A stretch of 64,000 nucleotides of DNA from Blakeslea trispora (lineage: Eukaryota; Mucoromycota; Mucoromycetes; Mucorales; Choanephoraceae), in contig JAIWNE010000106.1 in NCBI GenBank assembly GCA_025331445.1, positions 52,459 to 116,458 of the forward strand, written 5' to 3'. The notes below the pieces were generated by a model. That model worked only from the letters and a program-made list of their open reading frames with translations. It was not told where the DNA came from and ran no database searches. Within the stretch, counting starts at the first letter, position 1. The number at the start of each line of letters is the position of its first letter. Below are positions 43,264-54,597 of this stretch, one piece after another. The position numbers and the translations under genes are program-made.

Positions 43264-45815
43264 TTAAACTTCCATAGGCAATGACTTGTTATAATAGTTG
43301 ACTTGATGAACATCATATAGTTCAAAGTAGTTTATGCTATTACCCTTTCCATCAGTAGACTCAGACCAAAAGTCTAAACAATTGGCCCAACATCCATGAT
43401 CAAACACATTTCTCTTGACTGAGCTACCTGATTGGTTTCGAGCCTTATGCAATGCACGAGCTCCAGCAACCAGCTGAAGGCAGGGACAAGCTCCACCATG
43501 ATGATGGTGATGATGATGGCCCTGAGGTTCTCCATTCAAGGGGATGGCAGAAGGTCCATCACTACCATCAACGCCATTGACGGCACCTACAGGCAAACTA
43601 GATACAATACCGCTTGGTTGAGCGGAAGCCTTCATGTATGAATAACGGTTGACATTGGCACTTTCATTCGTTGTCATGGCTACTGCAATCTGATAAAGTT
43701 GGACTCCAAGCAGGAATACGGACCAAGTAAGTTGAATTACGACCCAGATGGTCAACGATAATGTCCATGTGTCATAATCAAAATATCCACATACTGTAGA
43801 GCCTAAAAGACATGTGCTGTCTGGTCCACGGTCATAGATGGGTGCTGTGATGGATAGATCTGATACATCAAATAAGTCGAATGCAGTGTCTTTTTTTTTT
43901 TTGTTATATGTGAAACTTACAATTAACAGATAATAAGACAAACGATAAAATGGCAATGACCATATTTATCAAGAAAATCATAAATGGTCTATGGTTGCGA
44001 ACGCCAATACAATTGAATATCCAAGGACAATGACTGACAGGAAAAAAAACAAGAGAAAATGAGCTTGAAAAGTTTGTTTGAAAGATAGAGAAACTTACTG
44101 GTCAAACTTAGCTATGCAACGATTACATATTTTACAATGCTTTGATCTTAAGGGCTTTTTTATCTACACAACGGGTAAGAATTTCATCATCTCTTCTCAT
44201 TCCATTTTCTATGTATCCCTCTTTTTCTTACCAAGCAAGTCAAGCAGAAATGGCGAATGTCCAATAAGTTTTCATTTGCTAATTCTTCGACAGCCAATCT
44301 TTGTTTCTCCCTCGAAAGATCTTTCTTGATAAACCCAGGATCAGATGCCATTGCCTTGAAAAAGGAAAACATAGCAGTAAAGAAAGTGATTAAGAATATT
44401 AAATTTGTAAACAACAAATGAGAAGTTGAGGGAATGAGGACCCAAAGCCATGTCACAACGACCCAAAATGCAGATGCTTGAAACACGCTTGAAAAGTAAG
44501 GTAGCTTCCAGACAGCATCGTTACTAGGTATTTGTACAAGATATTTGACAATGCTAATGTGAGTGATAGCAAAGCACATAGTAGCTAGTGGAAGCCCAGC
44601 ATACCAAGAAAGCATCGCCAAGCATTTCAGTGCAAAGCCAAGTGTAACAAAAGGTACAATGTAGGCTATCGTATTTACAACACGCTAATTTTTTCAAGTC
44701 GTTAACATCAGCAAATAAACACAGCTTCTTCTTTTCTTTTTACCTTGGACAATGGCTTTCCTACAGAGCCTGGATATTTACCAATACGATCCTGTTGAGA
44801 TGAATTTCCTTCCGCCAAGACATCAAATTCCAAAACAGCTCTGTCCCAAACTTTTTCGAATTTTTTTTCAACAATAAAATCCATCACAGACTTGCCGTTT
44901 TGGTCACGTGCATTGACATCTGCACCGTACTCGAGCATTTTACGAATACACATCTTGTTGCCTCTTACAGCTGCCCAATGAAGTGGTGTAAGCTGCGAAT
45001 GATCTGTGGCCGCCACGCTAGCTCCGAATTTGAGTAATAAATCTACTGATTGAGGATGGCCTTGGTAGGCAGCCCACATAAGAGGCGTATGGCCTCCTAC
45101 ATTGTCTGATGTGTCAATCTCGATATCCAAATACAGCAGATACAAAACAAGCATAGCGTTTGAAGAATGAACAGCTAAATGAAGTGCATTAAAGCCTTGA
45201 CCATCTTTCAAGGAGGGATTAGCACCTTCCTTGATAAGTCTGTGTACAGCGCTTAAACGGCCTTGCCTAATGAATGATAAGTCAATGCGTCTTGTATTTG
45301 AGCTTCTTGGAGCAGTGTGTCTCTTGGCTCTTTGTATATATATATATATGTATGTGTGTTTTTACCTACTAGCCCAGTGCAAAGGTGTTGCTTGGAGATC
45401 ACCTGCAGGTGCGTCAACTACTGCACCTCTGTCAACCAGATACTTTAGACAAACATCATTATTAGCTAGAACTGCATGATGTAGCGCTGTAGCACCTTGA
45501 GCGTCGATATCGTAAACAGTGGCTAGTTTATTGTCTAACAAGTATCTTATTGTCTGAAAAGAGCCTCTTTGTGCAGCATCAAAAATAGTAGTCGTGCCTA
45601 ACGTGAGCCATCAGTAAAAAGAAACATAACGAGAAGCTCAAATGGTTTTACGATTTACTTTCTGTAGCTTCATTTCTGATTTCTGCCGTTGCCTGTTCAG
45701 TTGAAACAGTTGTTGTTGGTTGTGTTGGTAAAGAAGAGAATGATTTTGTAGGCCCTGTGGTTGTGTTCTCTTCAAGTAAAGGCTTCTTATCCTCGAAATG
45801 ATCCTCAGAAGTCAT
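43264..45815 (-). CDS. AKR1: Palmitoyltransferase AKR1 (ankyrin repeats plus DHHC)
   Basis: Attaches palmitate to cysteines of membrane-bound proteins at the Golgi and endosomes. Starts at ATG 45815 (MTSEDHFEDKKPLLEENT). About seven exons, roughly 730 residues (yeast Akr1 764). Ankyrin repeats follow: GATALHHAVLANNDVCLKYL, ATPLHWASR, FNALHLAVHSSNAMLVLYLL, HTPLMWAAYQGHPQSVDLLL, LTPLHWAAVRGNKMCIRKML. Then paired helices (TIAYIVPFVTLGFALKCL, LPLATMCFAITHISIVKYL; FWVVVTWLWVLIPSTSHLLF). The cysteine-rich domain is [20 protein letters not shown], with the catalytic DHHC made across an intron (CA|T), followed by PWIFNCIGVRNHRPFMIFL and two more helices. All catalytic residues are intact. A histidine run precedes the C-terminal cytosolic tail. 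The ankyrin plus DHHC layout excludes single-domain DHHC enzymes; HIP14-type is the animal counterpart. Confidence 0.93.
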
Positions 45816-46283
45816 GTCAGCTACCAGAGCATGAAACAGGTAAGTTTGGTGGGAGAAAAGAAAAGAAAAGGGAAAAAAAAAGAGAGGTATAGTCAAGAAA
45901 GCTTATGTTGACAAAAGTGCGGGGGCGGACAATCAATCTGAAAGGAAATGACGGATAATTCACTCAGCAACCCATCAGCCAGTCAAAAGCACATACAATG
46001 AAGCCAAACACAATGGAGGAGGAGGGGGGGGGGGAGAAGTCTAGCCTTTACTTTGTTCGATAAGCATTAGCTCTTGTTTAGAATGAAGCATCATCATGTG
46101 ATCTAATATCTTCTCTTGCTTTTCTGCTATAACCTCCTTCTTTCTTAAAATGAAATTCGGTCAGTTAAAGAGAGAAAAAAGAAAATGGTGCTGCTATTCT
46201 TGTTGCATTTTGTTTACACTGTACTCGAACTTTTTTTTTTTTCGAAAAAGGAGGCATTTAGACCGGTTCTGTTTCTGCCCACC
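45816..46283. other. Intergenic region between AKR1 and SEY1
   Basis: About 470 bp between divergent genes, with a G-rich run (GGGGGGGGGG at about 46025-46034) and short unsupported frames. Probably a shared bidirectional promoter region. Confidence 0.5.
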
Positions 46284-49200
46284 ATGTATCCGATTCCGAA
46301 TCTGTAGTACAAGAAGTCCTTAACATAGCTCAAAGTGTCGTCACAACAAACTGTGTTGTCGCCAATAAATTACCCCTTTTTGTTGATTTTCCCTCTTTTG
46401 CTCTTTCTCTTCCGCTAGTTATATTTCGTCATGTAAGTAGTATAGTACTGTTTATCTCTCTCTTTTACTCAAACCGTCTATCTGAATATTTTAAACCTCA
46501 CTTAGGACTGTTGCCCAAGAAACCATCACAACTGATCTCACCAAAGGTTCCATCTCAACCACTGATTGGGACCAAGACACTGAACCTATCCCACGCTTGC
46601 AAATTATTGATGAACACCAAAAGTTTACGTGAGTACGAAGACAAGAACAAGGAGAAAGAGGGAGAAATTAAACAAGAATAACCTATAGTGAGGATTTACC
46701 CAACTATCTTGAAAAATGGCACTTGGGAGAAGCTGGATTCAAATACAATGTTGTCGCAGTTTTTGGTTCGCAAAGTACTGGTAAAAGTAAGTAGACCAAA
46801 CAAAGCATAACACAATCAGACTTGATTTAGACGCGTTTTTTCTTTTTAACAAAAAAAAAAGGTACTCTATTGAACGGCTTGTTTGGTACATCTTTTGATG
46901 TGATGAATGAGAATCAAAGAAGTCAAACAACAAAGGGTATCTGGATGTCCCGTGGTAGAGGAATGCATGTACTTGTCATGGATGTAGAGGGTACAGATGG
47001 TCGTGAGCGTGGAGAAGACCAAGATTTTGAAAGAAAGTCGGCTTTGTTTTCTATGGCAACAAGTGAAGTTATTATTCTTAACTTGTGGGAACACCAAGTT
47101 GGTCTTTATCAGGGTGCTAATATGGGTTTACTCAAGACTGTCTTTGAGGTCAATCTTCAATTGTTCCAAACTCAAAAAAGGCAGGCTTTAAATTTTCTAT
47201 GATTTCATCTGTTACTGATTTCTTGTCCAATTATTAGCAAAGAGAAGACTCTTTTATTGATCGTCATCAGAGATCATGTCGGCTCAACACCATTGGAGAA
47301 TTTAGCAAGAACGCTACAAGCTGATTTGGAAAAGATTTGGGCAGGCTTATCCAAGGTTAGAAAGCATGACTTTTTTGTTTCTATTTTAAAGATTATTGAT
47401 GCCTATTCTTTTATAGCCTGAAGGTCTTGAGGATTGTAAGATTCATGATTATTTCGATTTCATGTATACCGGACTACCTCATAAGGTACTCTTGCCCGAA
47501 AAGTTTAATGAAGAAGTCGCTAATCTCCGTAAAAGGTAAGCAGTTTATTTTATCGCTATGCTAATTTTAACTTTTTTTTTTTTTTGATAGATTTAATGAT
47601 CCCGAAAATCCCAACTTTGTTTTCAAGCCCGAATACCACAAACGTATTCCTGCTGATGGTTATCATATCTATGCATCTGGCATTTGGGACAAAGTTCTTA
47701 CTAACAAAGATTTGGATTTGCCTACACAACAAGAGTTGTTGGCTCAATACAGATGTGATGAAATCTCAAATGTAGGTTGATTTAAAGACGATGTAAAAAA
47801 GATAGTCTAATGCGAGTTATGACAATAGGCTGCTTTTGAGATCTTTTCTAAGCATTTGGTTCCCTTGAGACAAACCATCCTTGAAAAAGCGCAAACAGTT
47901 GACAATCTTGGCAAACAAATGTTAGACATTCGTCAAGAAGCACTTGGCTCATTTGACAAGAATGCATCCCGTTATCATCAAGGAGTCTACGAAAAGAAGA
48001 GACAAGAGATGCTTGCCAAGCTGAATACACAGCTTCATGTATTGTTCGTTGGTCAACTCAAGAATATTCACAAAAAGGCAATTGTCATGTTTGATGAAAA
48101 CTTGAAGGCTGAATTAAAGAAGCCCAACTACAATTTTGCTAGTGCTGTTGAAAACTGTTTAAAGGAGGCTGATGATTACTTTTTGCAAGGAGCTAAAGGT
48201 AAATTTCTCTCTCTTTTTTTTTCAAATCTATCTAATTTGATTCGTTTTTTTTTATAGAAATCGTCTTGTCTGAAACTGATTGGAGTTATGCCAGCGAACA
48301 TAACTCATTGGAAGAAGAGTTCGCCAAGGTTTCATCAAATGCTCGCTCTGAAGAGTTCAAGAAAATGACTAAATCACTAACTGTAAGTCGTATATATAAA
48401 GAAAAAAAAAAGAAATAAGGATGACTAAGGAGAAATTTGTTTGCGATTTAGAAACAAGTTGAAAGTGAATTATCTGAACCAGTTACTTTAGCATTGAACA
48501 ATCCCAAACCTGATACATGGCATAAGATTATTCAAGCATATTTAAAGACAGTTGAGCATGGACAAGCCACATTAGACAAGAATGCCAAAAGCTTCAACTC
48601 TTCAGATAAAGAACTCGAAGAATCTATCTTGAACCTCAAAGTACAAGCCTGGACTGTTCTTCGTAGAAAGGTAGACGAAGAATTGGCTGACACTATGCTT
48701 TTGCTCAAATTACGTTCAAGGTAACCACCAATGGGTGTAACAACAAGCAAAGTTCTGTTTTTTTAATTTTGTATTTTTAGATTTGAGGAAAAGTTCAGAT
48801 ATGACGATCAAGGCCTTCCTCGTGTTTGGAAACCTGAAGATGATATTGATTTGTATTTCAAGCGCGCCAAAGAAGATGTAAGTTATTACTATTATTATTA
48901 TTTTCGTAAAAAAAATAAGGATGTCGGTTATATTAATTGAAGTTCAAAACATATATAAAACGTTCCTAACATCACAAACTTTTTTTTTTTTTTTCATTTC
49001 ATCAAGACCTTAACTCTCGTTCCATTATTTTCTAAAATCAGTTTGAAAGACGATCCCGAATTCAAGCTTGAATCTACAGACGATTTCGATTTTGAACAAT
49101 CACTTGTTGTACTCAGTGAAGCTAAGCAAATCGATATTTCTAACCGCTTCAAGCGCGAGTCCGATGCCTTTTATTTGGAAGCCAAACGTTCTGTTGTCTC

Positions 49201-49489
49201 GACAACTGCTAAAATACCCACATGGGCCATCGCTGCCATGGTCTTCCTTGGTTGGAACGAGTTTATGACTATCATTCGCAACCCCCTTTATATGGTCTTC
49301 TTTGTTATTTTGGTCGCATTTGGTTATGTAATTTTTGCTTTGAACCTTTGGGGTCCCCTTGAACGCATTGTGAACGCAGTTGTGGGTGAAGCGACAAGAA
49401 TGGCTAAAGAGCGTATTGCAGATGGTATTGAGATAGCTAAAGATCAAACAGAAAAAAGACACCAAAGTAAAGAGAAGAAGGATCAATAA
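46284..49489 (+). CDS. SEY1: Dynamin-like GTPase SEY1 (ER membrane fusion; atlastin/RHD3 class)
   Basis: Fuses ER tubules using GTP. About ten exons join to about 820 residues (family about 780-850). GTPase motifs: P-loop [11 protein letters not shown] (split by an intron), [20 protein letters not shown], and [20 protein letters not shown] (DxxG region), then [18 protein letters not shown] and [10 protein letters not shown] (RD motif). The helical middle domain follows ([33 protein letters not shown]). Two C-terminal membrane helices form a hairpin: [19 protein letters not shown] and [20 protein letters not shown], then an amphipathic tail ([17 protein letters not shown]) that in atlastins destabilises membranes. 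The first safe exon starts at 46507. The best start found is ATG 46284 in a CCACCATG context, exon 46284-46303 (MYPIPN), with a roughly 200-nt intron that joins in frame; this start is tentative. Confidence 0.92.
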
Positions 49490-49636
49490 ATTAAATGACT
49501 ATGTTTATGATTATAAAAAAAAAAGTAAGAAAAAAATATGAAAAATATTTTATTACAAAAAGGAAAAAACAACAACAAGATGGTATAAGGAGGGAAGTAA
49601 GGGAGGGGAGGGAAATAGAATTATGCATATATGTAT

Positions 49637-52336
49637 TTAAAGATTAAGTGAGAAATCAAAATCGTTGCCAAATGACAATCTAGGTAATCTTGGAGGCGCA
49701 CTCGGACCTCTTGTATCGGTATTCGAGCTGGAATTAACTGAAGATATCAGTTGATCAATAGGAAGTGAAGATGTTCTTGCTGAGTGTTCGGACAGGGTAG
49801 GGTTAGCAATCGCACAATCATCTTCTTCATCTTCACTTTCGCCATGATAAAACATAGTGAATCGATTACTTCCTTTTGAATAAGTACTTTGGTTGCTTGT
49901 TGTTGGTATAGGTGGCAATTTGGCATTGATGTAATGATTAGGAGAAGGAGAAGGAGGGGTATGGCGTACGTGTCGATAAGAAGGTTCATGGCTAGCACAA
50001 CTATTTTCAGCACTACTACGCATGATTACAGAGAGAATGTCAGATTCCAAAGTGGCAGATTGTCTATCACGAGAAACAAGTGATGGACCTATATACAGTG
50101 AATCGTTGGTGAAGGATGAGATGGTAGAAAGCGCAATTCGGCGACCAAAAACAGAAGTCGAATGAGGCGAAAATACAGTAGAGGAAGCAACAGTGTCCAT
50201 GGCTGGAGAAGCTGCTCCATTAGAATCGATCAAAAATGTCTCTTCAATTTGAGAGGTAGTGTCTTGATGTGGTCGAAGTGCAAAAGTAGCAGGCAAGCCA
50301 GGTGCAGGACTAAAGACAGGAGAGGGAGGCCTCGAATGAAGTGTAGGCTGGCTACGGTTAGTGGATAAGGTGGCAGAAGAGCTAAGACTAGGTGCATTGT
50401 TTGAACTGGATGCGGAAGCCTCTGAATAAACTGATTGTAAGTCCTCTGTACTCTCTTGTCTGGTGTTCTTCCATTGAGGTTGAACATTGACTTGAGATCG
50501 ACTTTGTAGTTGTTGTGCGCGGTCTAAGGGAGGCAAGACATCTGAACCGGACGACGTACTGGTTTGAGGAGGCAGTGGAAGCTGAGCTTTAGGTGGAGGA
50601 AATGGAGAGACATTTCGGGTATCTTTTCCGTTCGCCAGATCGACATCAATAGGTTGTGGCACATGCTTTTTGTACATAGGTGGTCTTCTTGCTGTAGGCG
50701 TTGTTGTTCTTGGTCTCTTGCTGTCGGTGTTATCAATAGGTGTACTTGAACCTTTTGATCTTGAACTGAGTTCAACAGCAGAAGCAAATCGTTGAGGATC
50801 AATTGTGTTGTGCATAGCTGCATTCTGTGCGGCCTGGACTGCAGCAGCAGCAGCAGTGATAGATGTGGTTGTTGCCATACATTTCTTGATGATAGCATTA
50901 CGCTCAATTGTACTGATAGGGTTGGTAGGCTGTTGCTCACTAGTATAACTGGTGTAAGGAACAAGTCCTGGTCTCGAATCAATGATGTCTGAGGTAGGCG
51001 AGTTCAAGGCGCTAGACACTCTATTACCATGTCGAGCAGTAGAATGAATGTCATCTTCAACGCTCATCAGGGGTAATGTTCGGCCGTTACGAAGAGTCGT
51101 GTAGCTACCCTCAATCAGCAATTGTTCATTTTCATCCTCGGTCATCAGAGTAGAAGTTCTGGATTCCAGTCGATAGGTTAAGAAATTGGATTGAGCTGTT
51201 TCTTCAAAGGCGTATTTAAGCATCATGCTTTCTGGTTGAGCCAAAAGCGTCCTATCTTTGTTTGGCTGAAGAGATTCTTTCTTTGGTATAGATGCAATAA
51301 TGATTGGAATGCGAGATTTAACTTCTTCATGCTTCATACCAAATTGAAAGGTGATTTCAAGTTGATGGTAGACAGAGAGCATAGGAGAATCCAATGAAAA
51401 GGACAGGTAAGGATGCAAACGATGGCGAATCAGACAAGGGCTCTTCCAGGCAGAAGCAGATTCATCAGGTATGTGGATAAGTGCAGGCACAGTTCTCTTA
51501 ATATATTTAATATGGGTATCTTTGTAATCGGCTGAGTCTGATAGTTTTCTGTCCAAATCAAGTATATGGGAATCGTTATTATTGCAGGATAAATCAGATT
51601 CAGCTTTTGACAGCGCCTGGCGCCTATTAAAGTTAATTAATATTTTTCTCTCTAGATGTATGAAATGGGAGTTTTAAAAAAATTTAAGGTATTTTTACCT
51701 ATACATCTCAATCTGAATTAATCGTGTTCTGATCGTCTTGACTTCCTTTTGATTGGCAAAGCTAATATATTTGACAGCCAAAGGAATGTGTTCTTGTTCA
51801 ATGCAGACAATTTGAGGTGTATCAATTTCGTAATGGAACTTGCCAGGCACTGTACGCTGAAACAACCTGGTTTCTATAATAGGAGCCAGCTCTTTGTAAG
51901 GCAACAAGTGTCGTCTGATCACAATAGGATATTCTGCAGTCAAAGTCCGCGTGATGCCCGTGGTTATGGTCAAAACGACTTTATAGGTAATAGTGGCACG
52001 TTTGATCATGATACTGCGAGGATAAATATTGGGGATATCCATTTCCCATGGAATGACATGATCACCTATAGGCAGCGTTGTCCTTCCATAGAGAGGAAGC
52101 TTCAATTTTGGCAAGAGAGGAGCGGTGAGTTCCATAGGTGTAGGTAGCTGAAGACTGATAGTACTCTGTCCTTTAAACTTGATAGACATATTTCTGATTT
52201 TGACGGGTTTAATGAGAGAGATACGCACTTGCCCTTTGAGGACACGTGTGTTTGCATCGTTTGTTTTCGCAGGTCCAATGAAGTCGAGATAGCATTCAAC
52301 CGGTTCTATTTCAATAGACTTAAAGCCATCCTTCAT
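49637..52336 (-). CDS. Arrestin-domain adaptor protein (ART/PalF-RIM8-like)
   Basis: Alpha-arrestin-like adaptor, probably recruiting a HECT ubiquitin ligase to membrane proteins. Two exons, one intron at about 51630-51695, total about 850 residues. The first exon holds the arrestin N-domain: VECYLDFIGPAKTNDANTRV, LKGQVRISLIKPVKIRNMSI, IPWEMDIPNIYPRSIMIKRA and YKVVLTITTGITRTLTAEYP. The C-domain spans the intron and includes KFHYEIDTPQIVCIEQEHI, the peptide around KRTVPALIHIPDESASAW and LHPYLSFSLDSPMLSVYHQ. The remainder is S/P/Q-rich and disordered. A PPMY motif (PPxY class, WW-domain ligand) occurs in RRPPMYKKH about half-way. This fits ART-type proteins that bind Rsp5, or a Rim8/PalF-like factor. 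The ATG at 52336 is the first in frame; the divergent ALG12 gene starts about 375 bp away. Confidence 0.82.
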
Positions 52337-52711
52337 GTTATGAGATGATGTTGAAAATCTGGATTTTATTGATCGAAGAATAGTAAAGAAAGTAAGGACT
52401 GCTGGTTGCTGGAAAAATAAACGAGAAACTGAGTGAGAAAAAAGAAATAGTCGAAAAGTTTAGAGGAAAAGGGTAACCAAAATTATAGAAAGAAGAAAAG
52501 AAGAAGAAAAATCACTTTAATTACTTTGGGCAATGATTGTATTTTTTTATAAAAATTAATCACGTAACACACAGTGGGCAAAATGATTTGGGAAACAAAG
52601 AAGGCATTTGTTGCACTGGATGTGTTTTTTTTTTCGTCAAACATTAGGTTTGTATAATTTATTAAATTTACTATTTTTGAGTTTGAGGGTATTTTTTCTT
52701 CAAAAAGAAGT
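52337..52711. other. Intergenic region between divergent genes
   Basis: About 375 bp, AT-rich with purine tracts, between the divergent arrestin-like and ALG12 genes. No coding signal; presumably both promoters. Confidence 0.5.
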
Positions 52712-54597
52712 ATGAAGCTCGTGTTGGGATCCTTATTCATCCTGATGGCACTAGAGGCCTACTTTGCACCGTTCACAAAGGTAGAAGAGAGTTTCAACTT
52801 ACAGGCCACTTTCGATCTTCTTCATCACGTTGATCGTTATGATCACCTTGATTTTTCTGGCGTAGTCCCTCGTACCTTTTTAGGTGCTACCTTATTATCT
52901 GCACTTACCTGGCCATTCCTTCAGCTCTTTCCCGGCCTGAGTCTAATAGACCAACAGGTGCTTGTGCGTACTCTACTAGCTGCTTTAGTCGTTTTTGCTC
53001 TCGGACAATTTGCTTCAGGCATTCGAGTCACTTTTGGTGCTGTCACAGCCAAATGGACCATGGCCCTGTTGCTCTGTCAGTTCCACCTCGTGTTCTGGTC
53101 TTCGCGAACATTGCCAAATACGCTAGCCTTGCCTTGGACAGTGTTAGGGCTCGGCCATTGGCTTAGCAGTTTAGGACAGACGAGCAATCGCGCTTATCAT
53201 CTGAGATGGATGATACGTTATTTGACCTTTGCTGGTGTAGTCTTTCGTTTTGAGGTTGGCGTTCTTTTAGTCGTATTGCTAGCATTTGAGATGTTTTATA
53301 AGAGTATTGGACTTGCAAGTATCTTGCGTTCCATGATGACCACAAGCTTCTTTTCTCTTTTGCTGTCTGTACCTTTAGATTCCTATCTTTGGGGCAAATG
53401 GATATGGCCTGAGTTCATGGTGTTTTATTTCAACGTGATCTTGAACAAGAGTTCAGAATGGGGTGCATTACCATTCCATGCCTATTTCTTCTCGTTTCTG
53501 CCTCGGCTGCTTTTGATTTCATACCCACTTGCCATGGTTGGTTTTGTACGTGATCAACGTGTGCGCCGTATGCTAATGCCTGTCATTGCCTATCTATTTA
53601 TCTTTTCATGCCTGCCACATAAAGAATGGCGATTTATCATGTACACCATTCCTCTGTTAACCACAGCAGCCGCTGTGACCATTCAAGACATCAGGGTTGC
53701 CTCATGTCGCTCATGGTTCTACAAGGCTGTGCTTTTGGCTGTTTTTGGAGGTGTTATCGCCTCATTTGTTATCTCCATCACCTTGTTTCAAATTTCCCGG
53801 CTAAATTACCCTGGGGGAGATGCTTTAGTTCGGCTACATGCATTAGAAAGCCCTCAATCATACGTCTCTGTGCATATGGATCCTGAGACTTGCATGACAG
53901 GTGCATCGCTTTATGGTCAGCTTCGTTCTCATTGGACATACTCCAAGAACGAGTCTCATCTAACTGAAGAAGATTTTATTGAAGCGCGCTATACCCATTT
54001 GATTACTGCTCATCCTGAACAAGTTGATTCTGAGCGATTTAGATTGTTAGACACCATTGTTGGTCTAGATAAAGTCAAACTCAAGTCGCTCAAAGAATAT
54101 AAACAGTCAATTACTGATCATGATTGGATGCCCCTTCAATTTGAGTTGGCGCCCAAACTCTATATTCTAAAACTAAATGAACCCCAAAAGACTTGGATTG
54201 AATTTACAGTACAGCGCTATCCTGTTGTACTGTATAGTAAAACATATTGGTAAGTAATTACCTTAACCTAGCGTATGACAAGAAAAGAAAGAAACCTTTT
54301 GTCTCATTGTGCGACCCAACTCTTTTTTTTTTTTGATTCTCTCTTTCTTCTTGTATAAGTCCTTATTGTAGAGCAGCCAAACAATTGATTTCGAAATACT
54401 GCAAAGACATTCAAGTGATTGAAGTAGATCAAGAACCAAATGGATATGAAATCAAACAAGCTCTCTATGATTTGACTGGTCAAGCTACTTTTCCCAACTT
54501 GTTTCAGCATGGAAAAAGCTTAGGAGGTTATGACCGGTTATCTGCTTTAGATCGTCAAGGAAGCTTAGCGGGATTATGCTCAGAGCAAGCAGTGTAA
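52712..54597 (+). CDS. ALG12: ALG12 mannosyltransferase fused to a dithiol glutaredoxin domain
   Basis: The ALG12 part (about residues 1-487) adds the alpha-1,6 mannose to dolichol-linked Man7GlcNAc2 in the ER lumen (GT22). It starts MKLVLGSLFILMALEAYFAP, carries the family signature PFTKVEESFNLQATFDLLHH at about residues 20-39, several membrane helices, and HKEWRFIMYTIPLL typical of GT22. The usual C-terminal end is seen at APKLYILKLNEPQKT. The frame does not stop: it goes on WIEFTVQRYPVVLYSKTY and, after an intron at 54250-54359 (GTAAGT...TATAAG), CPYCRAAKQLISKYCKDI. This second part is a class I glutaredoxin: CPYC active site at residues 513-516, TFP in place of the cis-Pro TVP, and GGYDRLSALDRQG matching the GG-D glutathione site. 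Total 591 residues. Both halves look complete. A separate glutaredoxin transcript from an internal promoter remains possible. Confidence 0.88.
54250..54359 (+). other. Intron splitting the glutaredoxin CPYC codon in ALG12-Grx
   Basis: 110-nt intron with a GTAAGT donor after TATTG and a T-rich 3' end finishing TATAAG. Splicing turns TG|T into the first cysteine codon of CPYC. Without splicing the reading frame ends after TGG TAA and would give an ALG12 protein with a short extra tail. Confidence 0.85.

Noticed and set aside
49637..51556. Several long open frames antisense to the arrestin-like gene
   Set aside because: They mirror the S/P-rich low-complexity coding strand and carry no motif of their own.
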